The notes under the pieces are model-generated. The model worked only from the letters and a program-made list of their open reading frames with translations, did not search any database and was not told the DNA's origin. Made by a program: the position numbers and the translations under genes. From Algibacter luteus (GTDB lineage: Bacteria > Bacteroidota > Bacteroidia > Flavobacteriales > Flavobacteriaceae), in NCBI RefSeq assembly GCF_900141715.1, contig NZ_FQYK01000003.1, positions 103,847 to 167,846 on the forward strand: DNA of 64,000 nt. Direction: 5' to 3'. This document shows, in pieces, positions 26,139 through 36,443 of the stretch (positions are counted from its first letter, which is position 1; each line of letters begins with the position of its first letter).

Positions 26139-27368
26139 TCACATTTTATAAATCCAGCTTGCAGGATTTTCGGTGGTAGTACCTTTTGACAATGTAAAAC
26201 TTAATATGGTTTCGCCGTTTGTTGGGTTTGTAAATACCTCGCCAATAACCTGTTTGGTTTTTACTTTATCACCCTTTTTCACGTAAACTTCAGATAAATT
26301 TCTATACAACGTTAAATAATTTCCGTGCCTAATCATAATAATGGGGTTAACGTTTCTCATCTTCAAAATCTCACTTACCTCACCATCAAAAACCGCTCTG
26401 GCTTTGGCTCCTTTTTCGGTAGCAATACGTACACCGTTACTTTTTATAGTCAACGATCTATCAATAGGGTGTGGTTGTGTGCCATAACCTAAGCGCACAA
26501 AACCTTTTTCTACCGGCCACGGTAACTTACCTTTATTTGAAATAAAATTTGAAGCCAATACCTTTTCTTCTGCGGTTAAAGCAAACGATTTTGAGCTTGC
26601 GCTATTACCTGCTTTGGTATTCGATTTAGCTATGGCCGCTTTTATAATTCTATCTATTTCTCTATCAATTCTATCGGCCTCTCGTTGCTTTTCTTTTATT
26701 TGAGCTGCATATCTTGACAAATTCTTTTGAATAGAATTCATTACCGATTGGTGTTGCTGGCGCTCTGACTCTAAGGATTTTTGAACGACTCTATTTTCAG
26801 CAATTAACTTCTTTTTTTCTTCCTGTTGCTTTAACAAACTGGTATTTGTGTCTTGTAGCTCTTGCGTTTTAGCCTTTATAATTTCACCTTGCTGCTTTTG
26901 GTGGTCTGAGTATTGCTTGATGTATTGCAAACGCTTGTAAGCTTGTTTAAAGTTTTCAGAAGAGAGCAAAAACATGATTCTGCTTTGCTGGTTTTTACTT
27001 TTATAAGACTTCACTATCATTGCAGCATAATCTTCCTTAAGCTGCTTTAATTCGTCTCTTAAACTCGTTATTTTGTCTTGATTAGAAGCTATCTCTCGTG
27101 TTAACAAATTAGCTTGCTGGTTAGTGACCTTAATTAAGTTTGAAAGCACACTAATTTTATAGTTAAAATCTTCAATTAAAGATAATTCAGATTTTGCCTT
27201 CGATTTATTTGCATCACGCAATTCATTAATCTTCTGGATTTCTCTGCGAAGTTCTTGTCGGCGTGTTTCTAGCTCCTTCTGCTTATCATTTTGAGCAAAT
27301 GATAAACTGGTAGCAAATAAAAATCCGAGTATAAAAACGAGTTTGTATGTAAGCTTCATCACTTTCAT
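26139..27368 (-). CDS. envC: EnvC-like murein hydrolase activator (degenerate M23)
   Basis: The 409 residues have a signal peptide (cleavage after SLSFAQ) and a long coiled coil (about 28-245) rich in Glu, Lys and Gln. A C-terminal LytM/M23 domain (about 295-409) follows. The catalytic HxxxD is not intact (HPIDRS, then SNGVRI where HxG(I/V)D is expected), as in E. coli EnvC. EnvC-type proteins do not cut peptidoglycan; they activate amidases during septum splitting. The gene starts one base from the stop of the upstream DUF4292 gene in a three-gene unit. Confidence 0.88.
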   Translation of the reverse strand: MKVMKLTYKLVFILGFLFATSLSFAQNDKQKELETRRQELRREIQKINELRDANKSKAKSELSLIEDFNYKISVLSNLIKVTNQQANLLTREIASNQDKITSLRDELKQLKEDYAAMIVKSYKSKNQQSRIMFLLSSENFKQAYKRLQYIKQYSDHQKQQGEIIKAKTQELQDTNTSLLKQQEEKKKLIAENRVVQKSLESERQQHQSVMNSIQKNLSRYAAQIKEKQREADRIDREIDRIIKAAIAKSNTKAGNSASSKSFALTAEEKVLASNFISNKGKLPWPVEKGFVRLGYGTQPHPIDRSLTIKSNGVRIATEKGAKARAVFDGEVSEILKMRNVNPIIMIRHGNYLTLYRNLSEVYVKKGDKVKTKQVIGEVFTNPTNGETILSFTLSKGTTTENPASWIYKM

Positions 27369-28136
27369 TTATAACTCAATTTCTTTAAAACCTGAAGGTA
27401 TTTTAAACGGGAATCTTAAATTTTCATTTAAAGATACATTTTTCATTTCTAACTCTACAATCATTTCTTCTTGCTCTTCAACCGCAATTACTTTTATAAG
27501 TTCTGGTATTATTTGTGCTTCAACATCCTGGTATTTTAAATAATCAATCTGTAAATGTCTAAACTCCTTTGGTTGCGAAATTTGTTGTGATTTCACTTTA
27601 AAATTCGACGGACTCAACAAAAAGAAAATTTCGAATAATTCTAACTGTTTTTTGGGTTGTACAACATAGTTTTCAGTATCAGCAGAAGCTTTATATTCGC
27701 CATCTTTCAAGTTATAAATGGTTTCACCTATCAATAAATTTTGGACCTTGCCAAAATCTAATTCTGTTCCTAATAAATTGCTTAAATATTTATAATCACC
27801 ATCAAAGTAGGTGTTGTCTAGCTTATTATAAAAGCTTACTTTTTCTGGAGTAACCATAGCTCTAATTACAGAGAATGGTGCGTTAATCCATAAAGCTTCG
27901 TCTTTTTTAGCTCTAAAATTTACGGAATGTGTTTGAGACTTCCCTTTCTGAGTGTACGTAATTTTTAGTTTTGCTTGAAGCGTGCTAAAAGTAGCAGCTT
28001 GTTTTGTGTTTGCTTTTATTAATTGTTTGGTAGATAAATTAAAATTAGCCTCACCATTAGTAATGGTTTTTGCAGATTTACAATTTATCAACAACATGGC
28101 TAACAAGCCTATAAAAAGTTTTTGGTATGTATGCAT
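27369..28136 (-). CDS. DUF4292 lipoprotein
   Basis: This 255-residue protein has a lipobox (AMLLINCKSAK, Cys at 19). The body is beta-rich and resembles LolA/LolB-like lipid-binding folds, as DUF4292 is thought to do. It overlaps the TPR gene by one base and is followed immediately by envC. This TPR-DUF4292-envC order is familiar from flavobacterial genomes. The exact role is unknown; a link to envelope assembly is inferred. Confidence 0.85.
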   Translation of the reverse strand: MHTYQKLFIGLLAMLLINCKSAKTITNGEANFNLSTKQLIKANTKQAATFSTLQAKLKITYTQKGKSQTHSVNFRAKKDEALWINAPFSVIRAMVTPEKVSFYNKLDNTYFDGDYKYLSNLLGTELDFGKVQNLLIGETIYNLKDGEYKASADTENYVVQPKKQLELFEIFFLLSPSNFKVKSQQISQPKEFRHLQIDYLKYQDVEAQIIPELIKVIAVEEQEEMIVELEMKNVSLNENLRFPFKIPSGFKEIEL

Positions 28137-29497
28137 TAATTTGGGGATTGTAACTGTTTTGCCTTATCACTAAACGTTTTTGCTTTATCGGTATTGTTTA
28201 GCAAAGTATATGCTTTACTTAATTGGTTATAAAAATCGGCTTCCATTTTAGTGTCGTCAATAAGGTAATCTAAACCTGTTTCTAAAACTTCTAAGGCATC
28301 TTTAGGTTGGTTTAATTCGTTTAAGGATACACCATTTATCAAGTAAAGTAAGGGTTGAGATGGGTAACTTTCGAGAGCCTTATTACTCTCTACCTTTGCC
28401 AAATCAAACTTTTTTAAATCAATATATAACAGTAAGGTGTTTTTTAAAACTTCAAAATTATTAGGCTCTAGTTTTAAGGCTTCTTCAAACTGTTCTAAGG
28501 CCTTTTCTTTGTTATTCCTACTTAAATAATATTGCCCTAACTCGATAATGGTTTTACTATTATTGGTATCGCTTACCAAACTTGTAGCTTCAATCAAATC
28601 TGCTTCATACTCCGGATTTGCTTTTACAAATTTTACAAAATCTGTAAGTACTTTTAGCTTCGCTTCAGGTTTAATTTGAGTGCTTTTAATAACCACTTTC
28701 ATAGATTCAATAGCTTTTTCAGCATCATTATCATCTAAATAAAATTTATATAAAGCCAGATGTACTAGTTGTGAATTGGGGTTTATTTTTAATAACTCTT
28801 TTGCGGTTTCAAAAGCCTTTTCTGTTTCGTTATTTTCACTGTAGCGCAAAATAAGCGCAAGGTAATTTGACTCTTTATCGGGGTTATTTTCTACGCGTGA
28901 CTCTAAGTTTTTAATTTGATCTTTCTTACGTCCGGTTGCATCATAAATTCTATTACGTAAAATGTCTCTATTTACCGAAACACCAAACTCCGCATCTAAA
29001 GCATCCAGAATCTCCAAAGCCTTGTCGTACTTTTTGGTTTGCACATAAAGCGATGCTAAATCTTCTTTATAATCTGGGTGAAACCTAACCAGTTGCTGCA
29101 CTGTTTTTATAGCCTTTTCCTGTTCGTTTTGAGAGGTGTAGAATCCATAAAGCTCATCTAAAAACCATTCGTTATCTGGGTCTTTATCAACTGCCTTTTT
29201 TAGGGCGTCTTCAGCGGCACCAAAATTTTTAAGCTTATTATAACTTTTACCCAATTCAAAATACAAAACAGGTATCGTTTTATCAAGTTCTATACATTTT
29301 AGAAACGCTTCTGCAGCTCTATCATAATTTTCAATGCCTTTTTGCTTTAAGCCCTCGTAAAACAACTCCTGAAACCTGTCTTCATGATCACCTAAATCGT
29401 CATCGGGTGTTTTGTTAAAATCTACTTGCGCATAATTTATCTGCGGAAGCAATAAAATTCCGAAGAAAAAAATGACGATGTAGAAATTTCTTTTCAT
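28136..29497 (-). CDS. Secreted TPR protein
   Basis: This 453-residue protein has a signal peptide (IVIFFFGILLLPQINYAQ) and about ten tetratricopeptide repeats covering nearly the whole mature chain (for example AAEAFLKCIELDKTIPVLYFELGKS pattern units). It is the first gene of the TPR-DUF4292-envC unit. TPR arrays act as protein-binding scaffolds, so a periplasmic assembly role is likely, but no partner can be read from the sequence. Confidence 0.88.
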   Translation of the reverse strand: MKRNFYIVIFFFGILLLPQINYAQVDFNKTPDDDLGDHEDRFQELFYEGLKQKGIENYDRAAEAFLKCIELDKTIPVLYFELGKSYNKLKNFGAAEDALKKAVDKDPDNEWFLDELYGFYTSQNEQEKAIKTVQQLVRFHPDYKEDLASLYVQTKKYDKALEILDALDAEFGVSVNRDILRNRIYDATGRKKDQIKNLESRVENNPDKESNYLALILRYSENNETEKAFETAKELLKINPNSQLVHLALYKFYLDDNDAEKAIESMKVVIKSTQIKPEAKLKVLTDFVKFVKANPEYEADLIEATSLVSDTNNSKTIIELGQYYLSRNNKEKALEQFEEALKLEPNNFEVLKNTLLLYIDLKKFDLAKVESNKALESYPSQPLLYLINGVSLNELNQPKDALEVLETGLDYLIDDTKMEADFYNQLSKAYTLLNNTDKAKTFSDKAKQLQSPN

Positions 29498-29509
29498 TAA
29501 TAATAATTT

Positions 29510-29660
29510 GGGCGCCTGCCTACCGGCAGTCAGGTTACCTAAGGGTCGGGCTATACGCTATATCTTTTTTTAATGCTTCGCTTTGGTCTCTTCAACCAAA
29601 AATATTTTGGCTTCGATAGTCTCAAAAAAGCATACCGCTTCTATCCCTAACGCGGGCAGC
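29510..29660. repeat. Structured dispersed repeat element of about 150 bases
   Basis: The noncoding gap 29498-29734 holds an element starting GGGCG and ending ATCCCTAACGCGGGCAGC. It has a nested palindrome CCTGCCTACCGGCAGTCAGG (29515-29534), the conserved-looking GGGTCGGGCTATACGC, a long-range pairing CTTTTTT/AAAAAAG, and an inner hairpin CCAAAA/TTTTGG. It has no reading frame. I recall similar elements repeated between genes in many Flavobacteriaceae genomes, but only one copy is in this window. Confidence 0.6.
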
Positions 29661-29734
29661 AAGTTTATATACATTAGTAATAACTTCAAATTGTATTCCA
29701 AACTCAAATTTATGAGATTCTTGCTTTTTAGACA

Positions 29735-30754
29735 TTATTCTAAAACAGAATAATCGCCAATACTTATTGCTTTAAATTCGCCGTTATACTTTACATGATT
29801 ACCAATCATAGCTTGATCTAAATTAGCGTTTTTTATGCTTGTATGGCTTTGTATTAAGCTATTTTTAACGGTTGAGTTTTCAATTAAAGAATCATTACCA
29901 ACCGAAACAAACGGACCAATAGTTGTGTTTTTAAGCACCACATTTTCACCAATAAAGCAGGGTTCTATAATTTTCGAATTTTCTAATTTCGCCGAATTTG
30001 CCACTAATTGCTCCTCACCATCAGCTTTTAAAAACCCTAGCATTCTTTGGTTGGTTTCAATGGTAATGTCTTTATTTCCACAATCCATCCATTCATCAAC
30101 AGTTCCGGTTTTAAAAACTTTCCCATCGGCCATCATGCGTTTTATTCCATCGTTAATTTGGTACTCGCCACCATTCATAACGTTTTCGTCTAATATTTCT
30201 TGTAGTTTTCCTTTTAAAACAGCAACATCTTTAAAATAGTAAATACCAATAACAGCTTGGTCGCTTACAAAAGTTTCCGGTTTTTCAACCAACTCTACAA
30301 TTTCTTGGTTCGCATTTAACTTAACAACACCATAGGCTTCAGGATTATCTACTTGCTTAGTCCAAATCACGCTATCTGCCGTTGGGTCTAAATCAAACTC
30401 CGCTCTTATCAAAGTATCCGCATATGCAATAACTGCTGGCCCTGACAATGACGGTTTAGCGCACATAATAGCATGACCCGTTCCAAGCGGTTTGTCTTGT
30501 CTATAAATCGATGCTTTGGCACCTAAACTTTTAGCCAAATCCTCAAGTTTTGAAACCACATCATCATCAAACCACGCTGGGTCGCCTAGTACAAAGGCTA
30601 TTTCTTCAATTGGTTGTTTTAAAACTTTGGCGATATCTTTAACCAATCGGTGCACAATAGGTTGTCCTGCAACTGGTATTAATGGTTTTGGTACGGTTAA
30701 ACTGTGTGGTCTAAGGCGAGAACCTCGACCTGCCATTGGTACTATTATTTTCAT
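29735..30754 (-). CDS. Sugar-phosphate nucleotidyltransferase
   Basis: The 339 residues start with the nucleotidyltransferase signature MAGRGSRLRPHSLTVPKPLIPVAG, with the substrate Lys in VPKPL. The metal/NDP-sugar site segments VIAYADTL and EKP follow, and a C-terminal left-handed beta-helix-like hexapeptide region (about 255-339). It joins NTP to a sugar-1-phosphate for cell-envelope glycans. The exact sugar (glucose or mannose type) cannot be told. It is the last gene of the flippase-dut unit. Confidence 0.88.
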   Translation of the reverse strand: MKIIVPMAGRGSRLRPHSLTVPKPLIPVAGQPIVHRLVKDIAKVLKQPIEEIAFVLGDPAWFDDDVVSKLEDLAKSLGAKASIYRQDKPLGTGHAIMCAKPSLSGPAVIAYADTLIRAEFDLDPTADSVIWTKQVDNPEAYGVVKLNANQEIVELVEKPETFVSDQAVIGIYYFKDVAVLKGKLQEILDENVMNGGEYQINDGIKRMMADGKVFKTGTVDEWMDCGNKDITIETNQRMLGFLKADGEEQLVANSAKLENSKIIEPCFIGENVVLKNTTIGPFVSVGNDSLIENSTVKNSLIQSHTSIKNANLDQAMIGNHVKYNGEFKAISIGDYSVLE

Positions 30755-30789
30755 TTTATAATGTTGATTCGTTTATTTGTTTAATTGTT

Positions 30790-31224
30790 TTATTTGGTAC
30801 CTGTGCTACCAAAACCACCTTCACCTCTATCTGTTTCAGATAAAACTTCTACTTCTTCCCATTCCGCTCGTTCGTGTTTTGCGATTACTAATTGAGCAAT
30901 GCGCTCTCCATTGTTAATGATGAATTCATCGTTTGAAAGATTTACCAAAATCACGCCAACTTCACCTCTATAATCTGCATCAATAGTTCCTGGAGCATTC
31001 AGCACCGTAATGCCTTTTTTAGCCGCTAAACCACTTCTCGGACGCACTTGGGCTTCAATGCCTACTGGAAGCTCTATAAATAAGCCTGTGCCCACGATAC
31101 TGCGTTCTAATGGTTTCAAAACTCTAGGTTCTGAAATGTTTGCTCTTAAATCCATTCCAGCTGAAGCCAAAGTTTCATAATGTGGTAAATCATGATTGGA
31201 TTTGTTAATGATTTTAATTTTCAT
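30790..31224 (-). CDS. dut: dUTP diphosphatase
   Basis: This trimeric dUTPase removes dUTP and supplies dUMP. Its 144 residues carry all five motifs: [27 protein letters not shown] with the catalytic Asp, GERIAQLV, and the C-terminal [10 protein letters not shown]. The gene is two bases downstream of the flippase gene and 36 before the nucleotidyltransferase. Confidence 0.97.
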   Translation of the reverse strand: MKIKIINKSNHDLPHYETLASAGMDLRANISEPRVLKPLERSIVGTGLFIELPVGIEAQVRPRSGLAAKKGITVLNAPGTIDADYRGEVGVILVNLSNDEFIINNGERIAQLVIAKHERAEWEEVEVLSETDRGEGGFGSTGTK

Positions 31225-31225
31225 G

Positions 31226-32686
31226 TTATCTTTTTAATAATTCTTTAATCTGTTTTTTTTCAGATAAATACACTAAGCTCAAAAATACAATTAACATCGC
31301 AATTCCTACAACATAATTACCTCGATATTGATAAAAAGCTAGTATAGAAAAGACTACTGAAACCAGTAAATACAATCCTATTTTTTTTACGTTATAAGGT
31401 ATTGGATAGTATTTCCTTCCAAAATAATAAGACAATAACATCATAGAGGCATAAGCTGCTAGGGTTGCTATGGCAGATCCTTTGTAACTTATAATTGGAA
31501 TTAACCATATATTTAATCCTAAGGTTAATAATGCGCCAAAAACCGATATATAGGCACCAAATTTGGTTCTATCTGTTATTTTATACCAAACCGAAAGATT
31601 GTGGTAAATACCCAAACAAAAATTTGCGATAAGAATTATTGGCACAATCCACATGGCTTCCCAATAATCTTCACTTCTTACAATAATTGGTTTTAATATG
31701 TCTGCAAAAACAACAACGGCAAGTAATATAATCGACCCAATCGCTACAAAAAACTCCAATATTCTAGCATAATTCTTTTGAGGGTTTTCTGCTTTAGCAT
31801 GACTAAAGAAAAAAGGTTCTATACCCAAACGATAGGCAGTAGCAAAAAGCGTCATAAACAATGCTAGTTTATAACACGCTGAATACATTCCTATTTCTGT
31901 TTTGGCAATATTTTCAGGTAATAAATAATCTAATAGAATTCTATCAAATGTTTCATTAATGGAAAATGCAATACCTGCTATTAACACAGGTGTTGCGTAT
32001 TTTATCATATTTTTCCATAAGCCATTGTCGAATTTATATTTGATTTTCGCATAAAATGGAAACATTAACAATAGTGTCATTCCACTCGCTATTAAATTGG
32101 CTATGAAAATGTAATTAATTTCAAAGTTTGGAATATATATACTTTCAAAAAGCGCATTATTGGACGCTAAGCCCTTTAATGCTAATAAAAAGAATAAGTT
32201 TAAACCAATGTTTACAACGACATTGAAGATTTTAATAACTGCATAACGCATGGGTTTTTCGTTTGCTCTTAACCACGCAAAGGGTATAATAACTAAGGCA
32301 TCGAACAATAAAATCCATATGACTAGTTTAATATATTTGACATCGATAGTGATTAAGTTTGAAATCTGATTTTTGAATAAGAACCCGAGCACAAAAAAAC
32401 CAATTGAAGTAAGTAGTAATGAAATTGCCGCTGTACTGGTTACGCTGTTTTTATCGTCTTCTTTGTTAAAAAACCTGAAAAAAGCAGTTTCCATACCGTA
32501 GGCCAGAATTACATTGAATAGCACGAAATAGGAGAAAATTACAGAAACTTCGCCGTACTCGGCAACGGAAGAAAGGACACCTTCGGTTGTGTAAAGTGGC
32601 ACCAATAAAAAACTTAACATTCTAGGAAGCACCGTTGCTAAACCATAGATGAATGTTTGTTTAAATAAGGACTTGAGTGCGCTCAA
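31226..32686 (-). CDS. Polysaccharide flippase, Wzx/MATE-like
   Basis: The 486 residues have about 12-14 hydrophobic helices and a typical start [21 protein letters not shown] of the polysaccharide biosynthesis (PST) exporter family. It probably flips lipid-linked glycan units across the inner membrane. The start codon is TTG at 32686, since a stop lies just upstream in frame and the next ATG falls inside the first helix. It lies far from the exopolysaccharide cluster at 50-64 kb, so its substrate may be a conserved envelope glycan. Confidence 0.88.
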   Translation of the reverse strand: MSALKSLFKQTFIYGLATVLPRMLSFLLVPLYTTEGVLSSVAEYGEVSVIFSYFVLFNVILAYGMETAFFRFFNKEDDKNSVTSTAAISLLLTSIGFFVLGFLFKNQISNLITIDVKYIKLVIWILLFDALVIIPFAWLRANEKPMRYAVIKIFNVVVNIGLNLFFLLALKGLASNNALFESIYIPNFEINYIFIANLIASGMTLLLMFPFYAKIKYKFDNGLWKNMIKYATPVLIAGIAFSINETFDRILLDYLLPENIAKTEIGMYSACYKLALFMTLFATAYRLGIEPFFFSHAKAENPQKNYARILEFFVAIGSIILLAVVVFADILKPIIVRSEDYWEAMWIVPIILIANFCLGIYHNLSVWYKITDRTKFGAYISVFGALLTLGLNIWLIPIISYKGSAIATLAAYASMMLLSYYFGRKYYPIPYNVKKIGLYLLVSVVFSILAFYQYRGNYVVGIAMLIVFLSLVYLSEKKQIKELLKR

Positions 32687-32730
32687 AAAAGTTATGTGTT
32701 TATCCGGTTAAAAATAAGGCTTTTATAACA

Positions 32731-32759
32731 AAAAAACCTAACTCGCTAAAGTTAGGTTT
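32731..32759 (-). terminator. Terminator of the ATP synthase operon
   Basis: AAACCTAACT and AGTTAGGTTT form a perfect 10-bp stem with a six-base loop, followed on the minus strand by Ts. It lies 41 bases past the atpG stop. Confidence 0.85.
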
Positions 32760-32800
32760 ATCTATTTATTTGTTAAGATTACTACTGTAACCAGAATGTA

Positions 32801-33661
32801 TTAATTATTCAAAGCTTCAGCACCACCAACAATCTCTAAGATTTCATTGGTAATAGCGGCCTGACGTGCTTTGTTATACGTTAATTTCAATTGATCTCTT
32901 AACTCTGTTGCGTTATCAGTTGCTTTGTGCATTGCAGTCATACGCGCACCGTGCTCAGAAGCAAAAGAATCTCTAATGCCTTTATACAATTGCGTTTTTA
33001 AAGACTTAGGAATTAATTCTTCAACAATTTCTAATTTTGAAGGCTCAAAAATGTAATCTGCATTGGCGTTTACAGCACCTTCAACAGGAACAATAGGCAA
33101 AAATTGTTCAGTCATTACAATTTGAGTAGCTGCGTTTTTAAATTTGTTGTAAACAATTTCAATTTTATCAAAATCACCAGCAACAAACTTTTCCATTAAA
33201 AGTTCTGCAATTGCAGCAACATTATCGAACGTTAAATCGTCAAAAATTTCACTTTTATTAGCTATAACTTTATTGGTTTTCTTAAATGCATCATTTGCCT
33301 TTTTTCCAATAGCTAAATACGAAACCTCTTGGTTTGCATACGTTTCTGCTGTTAATCTATTAACCTCTTTAATGATGTTAGAATTAAAAGCACCTGCCAA
33401 ACCTCTATTCGAAGTAATTGGAACAATAAGTACTTTCTTTAATTCGCGTTGTTCAGAAAATGCACTTCCAGAATCTGCATCTAAAGTAGCACTTAAACTT
33501 TGTAAAAGCTCAGTTAACTTGTCTGCATAAGGTCGCATTGCAGTAATCGCATCTTGTGCCTTCTTTAACTTTGCAGCCGATACCATTTTCATTGCACTGG
33601 TAATCTGCATGGTTGAAGATACCGATGTTATTCTGTTACGTATTTCTTTTAAGTTTGCCAT
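32801..33661 (-). CDS. atpG: ATP synthase gamma subunit
   Basis: This 286-residue central-stalk subunit has the conserved N-terminal helix MANLKEIRNRITSVSSTMQITSAMKMV and the C-terminal helix AMHKATDNATELRDQLKLTYNKARQAAITNEILEIVGGAEAL, which together form the rotor coiled coil. It is the last gene of the operon. The genes atpD and atpC do not follow, as is usual for Bacteroidetes, where they sit elsewhere. Confidence 0.97.
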   Translation of the reverse strand: MANLKEIRNRITSVSSTMQITSAMKMVSAAKLKKAQDAITAMRPYADKLTELLQSLSATLDADSGSAFSEQRELKKVLIVPITSNRGLAGAFNSNIIKEVNRLTAETYANQEVSYLAIGKKANDAFKKTNKVIANKSEIFDDLTFDNVAAIAELLMEKFVAGDFDKIEIVYNKFKNAATQIVMTEQFLPIVPVEGAVNANADYIFEPSKLEIVEELIPKSLKTQLYKGIRDSFASEHGARMTAMHKATDNATELRDQLKLTYNKARQAAITNEILEIVGGAEALNN

Positions 33662-33677
33662 TCTTTACTTTATAAAG

Positions 33678-33705
33678 ACTCTTCGACTACGCTAAGAGTG
33701 ACATT
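33678..33705. repeat. Dispersed palindromic unit between atpA and atpG
   Basis: ACTCTT and AAGAGT flank CGACTACGCT, followed by GACA. It resembles the unit at 10075-10102 and occupies the 55-base gap inside the operon without a T tract, so it need not terminate transcription. Confidence 0.5.
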
Positions 33706-33716
33706 AAATTTTATAA

Positions 33717-35297
33717 TTAAGCTCTATATTTACCTGATAAATCTTTTGCCACAGCTGTTAATGTATCTGTAACCTCATCAGTTAATTTACCTGCTTTTAA
33801 AGTATCTAAAATACCTCTGTGTTTCGCGTTTAAGAATTCAATGAAATCTCTTTCGAATTCTTTTACTTTATTTACAGGAACGTCTCTTAATAAGTTTTTA
33901 GATCCAGCATAAATTATAGCAACTTGATCTTCAACAGTAAACGGATCGTTTTGAGCTTGCTTTAAGATTTCAACGTTACGTTTACCTTTTTCAATTACAT
34001 TTAAAGTAACGGCATCTAAATCTGAACCAAACTTCGCGAAAGCTTCTAACTCACGGAATTGTGCTTGATCTAGTTTTAATGTACCTGCTACTTTTTTCAT
34101 AGACTTAATCTGTGCATTACCACCAACACGCGATACCGAAATACCTACGTTAATTGCTGGACGTACACCAGAGTTAAATAAATCTCCATCTAAGAAAATT
34201 TGTCCGTCTGTAATAGAAATTACGTTTGTTGGAATATAAGCAGAAACGTCTCCCGCCTGTGTTTCAATAATTGGTAAAGCCGTTAACGAACCTCCACCTT
34301 TCACTAATGGTTTTAGTGAATCTGGTAAATCGTTCATTTCTTTTGCAATATCATCATCATTAATCACTTTTGCAGAACGCTCTAATAATCTCGAGTGTAA
34401 GTAGAAAACGTCACCCGGATACGCCTCACGTCCTGGTGGACGACGTAATAATAATGATACCTCACGGTAAGCTACGGCTTGTTTAGATAAATCATCATAG
34501 ATAATTAAAGCTGGACGACCAGTATCTCTAAAATACTCACCAATTGCAGCACCCGCCATAGGAGCGTATACTTGCATTGGAGCAGGATCGGATGCATTTG
34601 CAGCTACAATAGTAGTATAAGCAAGAGCACCTCTTTCTTCTAAGACTTTAGCAATGTTTGCTACTGTAGATGCCTTTTGGCCTATAGCAACATATATACA
34701 GAATACAGGCTCGCCTGCATCATAAAATTCTTTTTGATTTAAGATGGTATCAATACAAACTGTTGTTTTACCAGTTTGACGGTCACCAATAACCAACTCA
34801 CGTTGACCACGACCAACAGGAATCATTGCATCAATAGACTTGATACCGGTTTGTAAAGGTTCTGTAACGGGCTCACGGAAAATAACACCAGGCGCTTTAC
34901 GCTCTAAAGGCATTTCGTAAGTTTTACCAGAAATTGGTCCTTTACCATCAATTGGGTTACCTAAAGTATCAACAACACGACCAACTATACCTTCACCAAC
35001 ATTAATAGAAGCAATACGTCCTGTACGTTTTACAGTTGACCCTTCACTTACACCTACTGAAGCACCTAGTAATACAATACCAACGTTATCTTCTTCAAGA
35101 TTCAGTACAATACCTTCTAGTCCGCCTTGAAATTCAACTAACTCACCATATTGTGCGTTAGATAATCCGTATGCACGAACAATACCATCTCCTACAGTTA
35201 ATACAGTTCCTACTTCATCTAATGAAGCGCTTGCTTCAAAACCTGAAAGTTGTTTTTTTAAGATTGCTGATATTTCAGCTGGTTTTACTTCTGCCAT
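33717..35297 (-). CDS. atpA: ATP synthase alpha subunit
   Basis: This 526-residue non-catalytic nucleotide-binding subunit of F1 has P-loop GDRQTGKT, the family signature [14 protein letters not shown], and [21 protein letters not shown]. The length is typical. It lies between atpH and atpG in the operon. Confidence 0.98.
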   Translation of the reverse strand: MAEVKPAEISAILKKQLSGFEASASLDEVGTVLTVGDGIVRAYGLSNAQYGELVEFQGGLEGIVLNLEEDNVGIVLLGASVGVSEGSTVKRTGRIASINVGEGIVGRVVDTLGNPIDGKGPISGKTYEMPLERKAPGVIFREPVTEPLQTGIKSIDAMIPVGRGQRELVIGDRQTGKTTVCIDTILNQKEFYDAGEPVFCIYVAIGQKASTVANIAKVLEERGALAYTTIVAANASDPAPMQVYAPMAGAAIGEYFRDTGRPALIIYDDLSKQAVAYREVSLLLRRPPGREAYPGDVFYLHSRLLERSAKVINDDDIAKEMNDLPDSLKPLVKGGGSLTALPIIETQAGDVSAYIPTNVISITDGQIFLDGDLFNSGVRPAINVGISVSRVGGNAQIKSMKKVAGTLKLDQAQFRELEAFAKFGSDLDAVTLNVIEKGKRNVEILKQAQNDPFTVEDQVAIIYAGSKNLLRDVPVNKVKEFERDFIEFLNAKHRGILDTLKAGKLTDEVTDTLTAVAKDLSGKYRA

Positions 35298-35325
35298 CTT
35301 ATTATTTATTTAGACCTATAAGGTC

Positions 35326-35862
35326 TTAGTTTAATGTAAATTCTTGTTTTAAATTATTTAATTGATTTGCAACACTTGCGTTATATTGCATATCTCCAAT
35401 ACGTAAAATGAAACCACCTAAAATGCTTTCATCTATAATATTTTCTACTTCAACATCTTTTCCCGTAAGTTCTTTAGCTTTAGCTAATACCTTCTTTTTT
35501 AAATCTGCTGTTAACTCTACTGCCGTGGTTACTGTAGCTAACTGAATTCCTTTAGACTCATCATATAATGCATTGTATTTTAAAGCTACATTGCTTAATA
35601 AATCAATTCTATTATTTGCAACCAAAGTATCTATTAAGCTAAGTGTTGATTTATTAGCATTTTTAAACACCTCTAAAAGTGTAGATTTTTTGACTGAAGA
35701 AGGAATTACAGGACTTTGAAGTGCTTCGCTTAAATCTTTACTTTGCGCTAAAGTATCAGCAATTAGCTTCATATCCTTATTTACAACCTCGGCTGTTTTA
35801 GAATCTATAGCTAAACTTAATAATGCTTTTGCGTAACGTATTGCTGCTCTTGCTCCCGCCAT
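35326..35862 (-). CDS. atpH: ATP synthase delta subunit (OSCP)
   Basis: This 178-residue stator subunit has an N-terminal helical domain starting AGARAAIRYAKALLSLAID and a C-terminal beta segment with ESILGGFILRIGDMQYNASVANQLNNLK. It joins the F1 head to the peripheral stalk. It starts six bases after the atpF stop. Confidence 0.95.
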   Translation of the reverse strand: MAGARAAIRYAKALLSLAIDSKTAEVVNKDMKLIADTLAQSKDLSEALQSPVIPSSVKKSTLLEVFKNANKSTLSLIDTLVANNRIDLLSNVALKYNALYDESKGIQLATVTTAVELTADLKKKVLAKAKELTGKDVEVENIIDESILGGFILRIGDMQYNASVANQLNNLKQEFTLN

Positions 35863-35868
35863 TATAAC

Positions 35869-36369
35869 TTAGTTTAATGATTTTTCACCTAACATAGTTT
35901 CAACCAATTTTAATTGCTTGTCTTTGTTAGATAATTCAGTACGTACTACTTTTTCAGCAATTTCAACTGATAAATTAGCTACTTGAGATTTTAATTCTGC
36001 AATAGCTGCTTTCTTTTCAGATTCTATACTTGCTTGTGCTTGAGCAATAAGTTTTGCAGCGCTTTCACTAGCTTCAGTTTTAGCGTCTTCAATCATCTTA
36101 TTTTTCATGTCGCGTGCTTCTTTAAGCATTTCTTCGCGCTCTGCTCTTGCCTCTTTTAATAGCTTTTGGTTATCTGCTTGCAAATTCTCCATTTCTAATT
36201 TTGCTTTTTCAGCAGAATCTAATGCATTTTGAATGCCTTCTTCGCGCTTCTCAACAGCATCAAGAATAGGTTTCCAAGCAAATTTTCTTAAAAGTAAAAC
36301 TAATCCAATGAACAATACTAATTGCCAAAAGAATAACCCTATTGAAAACTCATTAATTAACTTCTCCAT
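35869..36369 (-). CDS. atpF: ATP synthase b subunit
   Basis: The 166 residues have one N-terminal membrane helix (about 10-28, IGLFFWQLVLFIGLVLLLRKFAWKPI) followed by a long charged coiled coil, the peripheral stalk. The length and architecture are standard. It is separated from atpE by a 74-base gap that contains a strong hairpin. Confidence 0.96.
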   Translation of the reverse strand: MEKLINEFSIGLFFWQLVLFIGLVLLLRKFAWKPILDAVEKREEGIQNALDSAEKAKLEMENLQADNQKLLKEARAEREEMLKEARDMKNKMIEDAKTEASESAAKLIAQAQASIESEKKAAIAELKSQVANLSVEIAEKVVRTELSNKDKQLKLVETMLGEKSLN

Positions 36370-36399
36370 TTATATCTATGATTTTAATACATAATAAAT

Positions 36400-36437
36400 T
36401 TAAAAAACAGCTTTAACCAACCGTTAAAGCTGTTTTT
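36400..36437 (-). terminator. Terminator-like hairpin inside the atp operon, between atpE and atpF
   Basis: A perfect 15-bp stem (36403-36417 with 36423-36437) and a five-base loop are followed on the minus strand by a run of Ts (TTTTTTAAATTT). It begins only seven bases after the atpE stop. It may cause partial termination or protect the upstream message end, raising atpE over atpFHAG. Confidence 0.7.
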
Positions 36438-36443
36438 GCTTTT

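Noticed and set aside
26139-27368. Active M23 peptidoglycan peptidase
   Set aside because: The HxxxD metal site is broken (SNGVRI replaces the usual HxG(I/V)D), as in EnvC activators.
32690-33660. Loss of atpD and atpC as a sign of a broken operon
   Set aside because: The split of atpDC from the rest is normal in Bacteroidetes, and the operon ends with a proper terminator.
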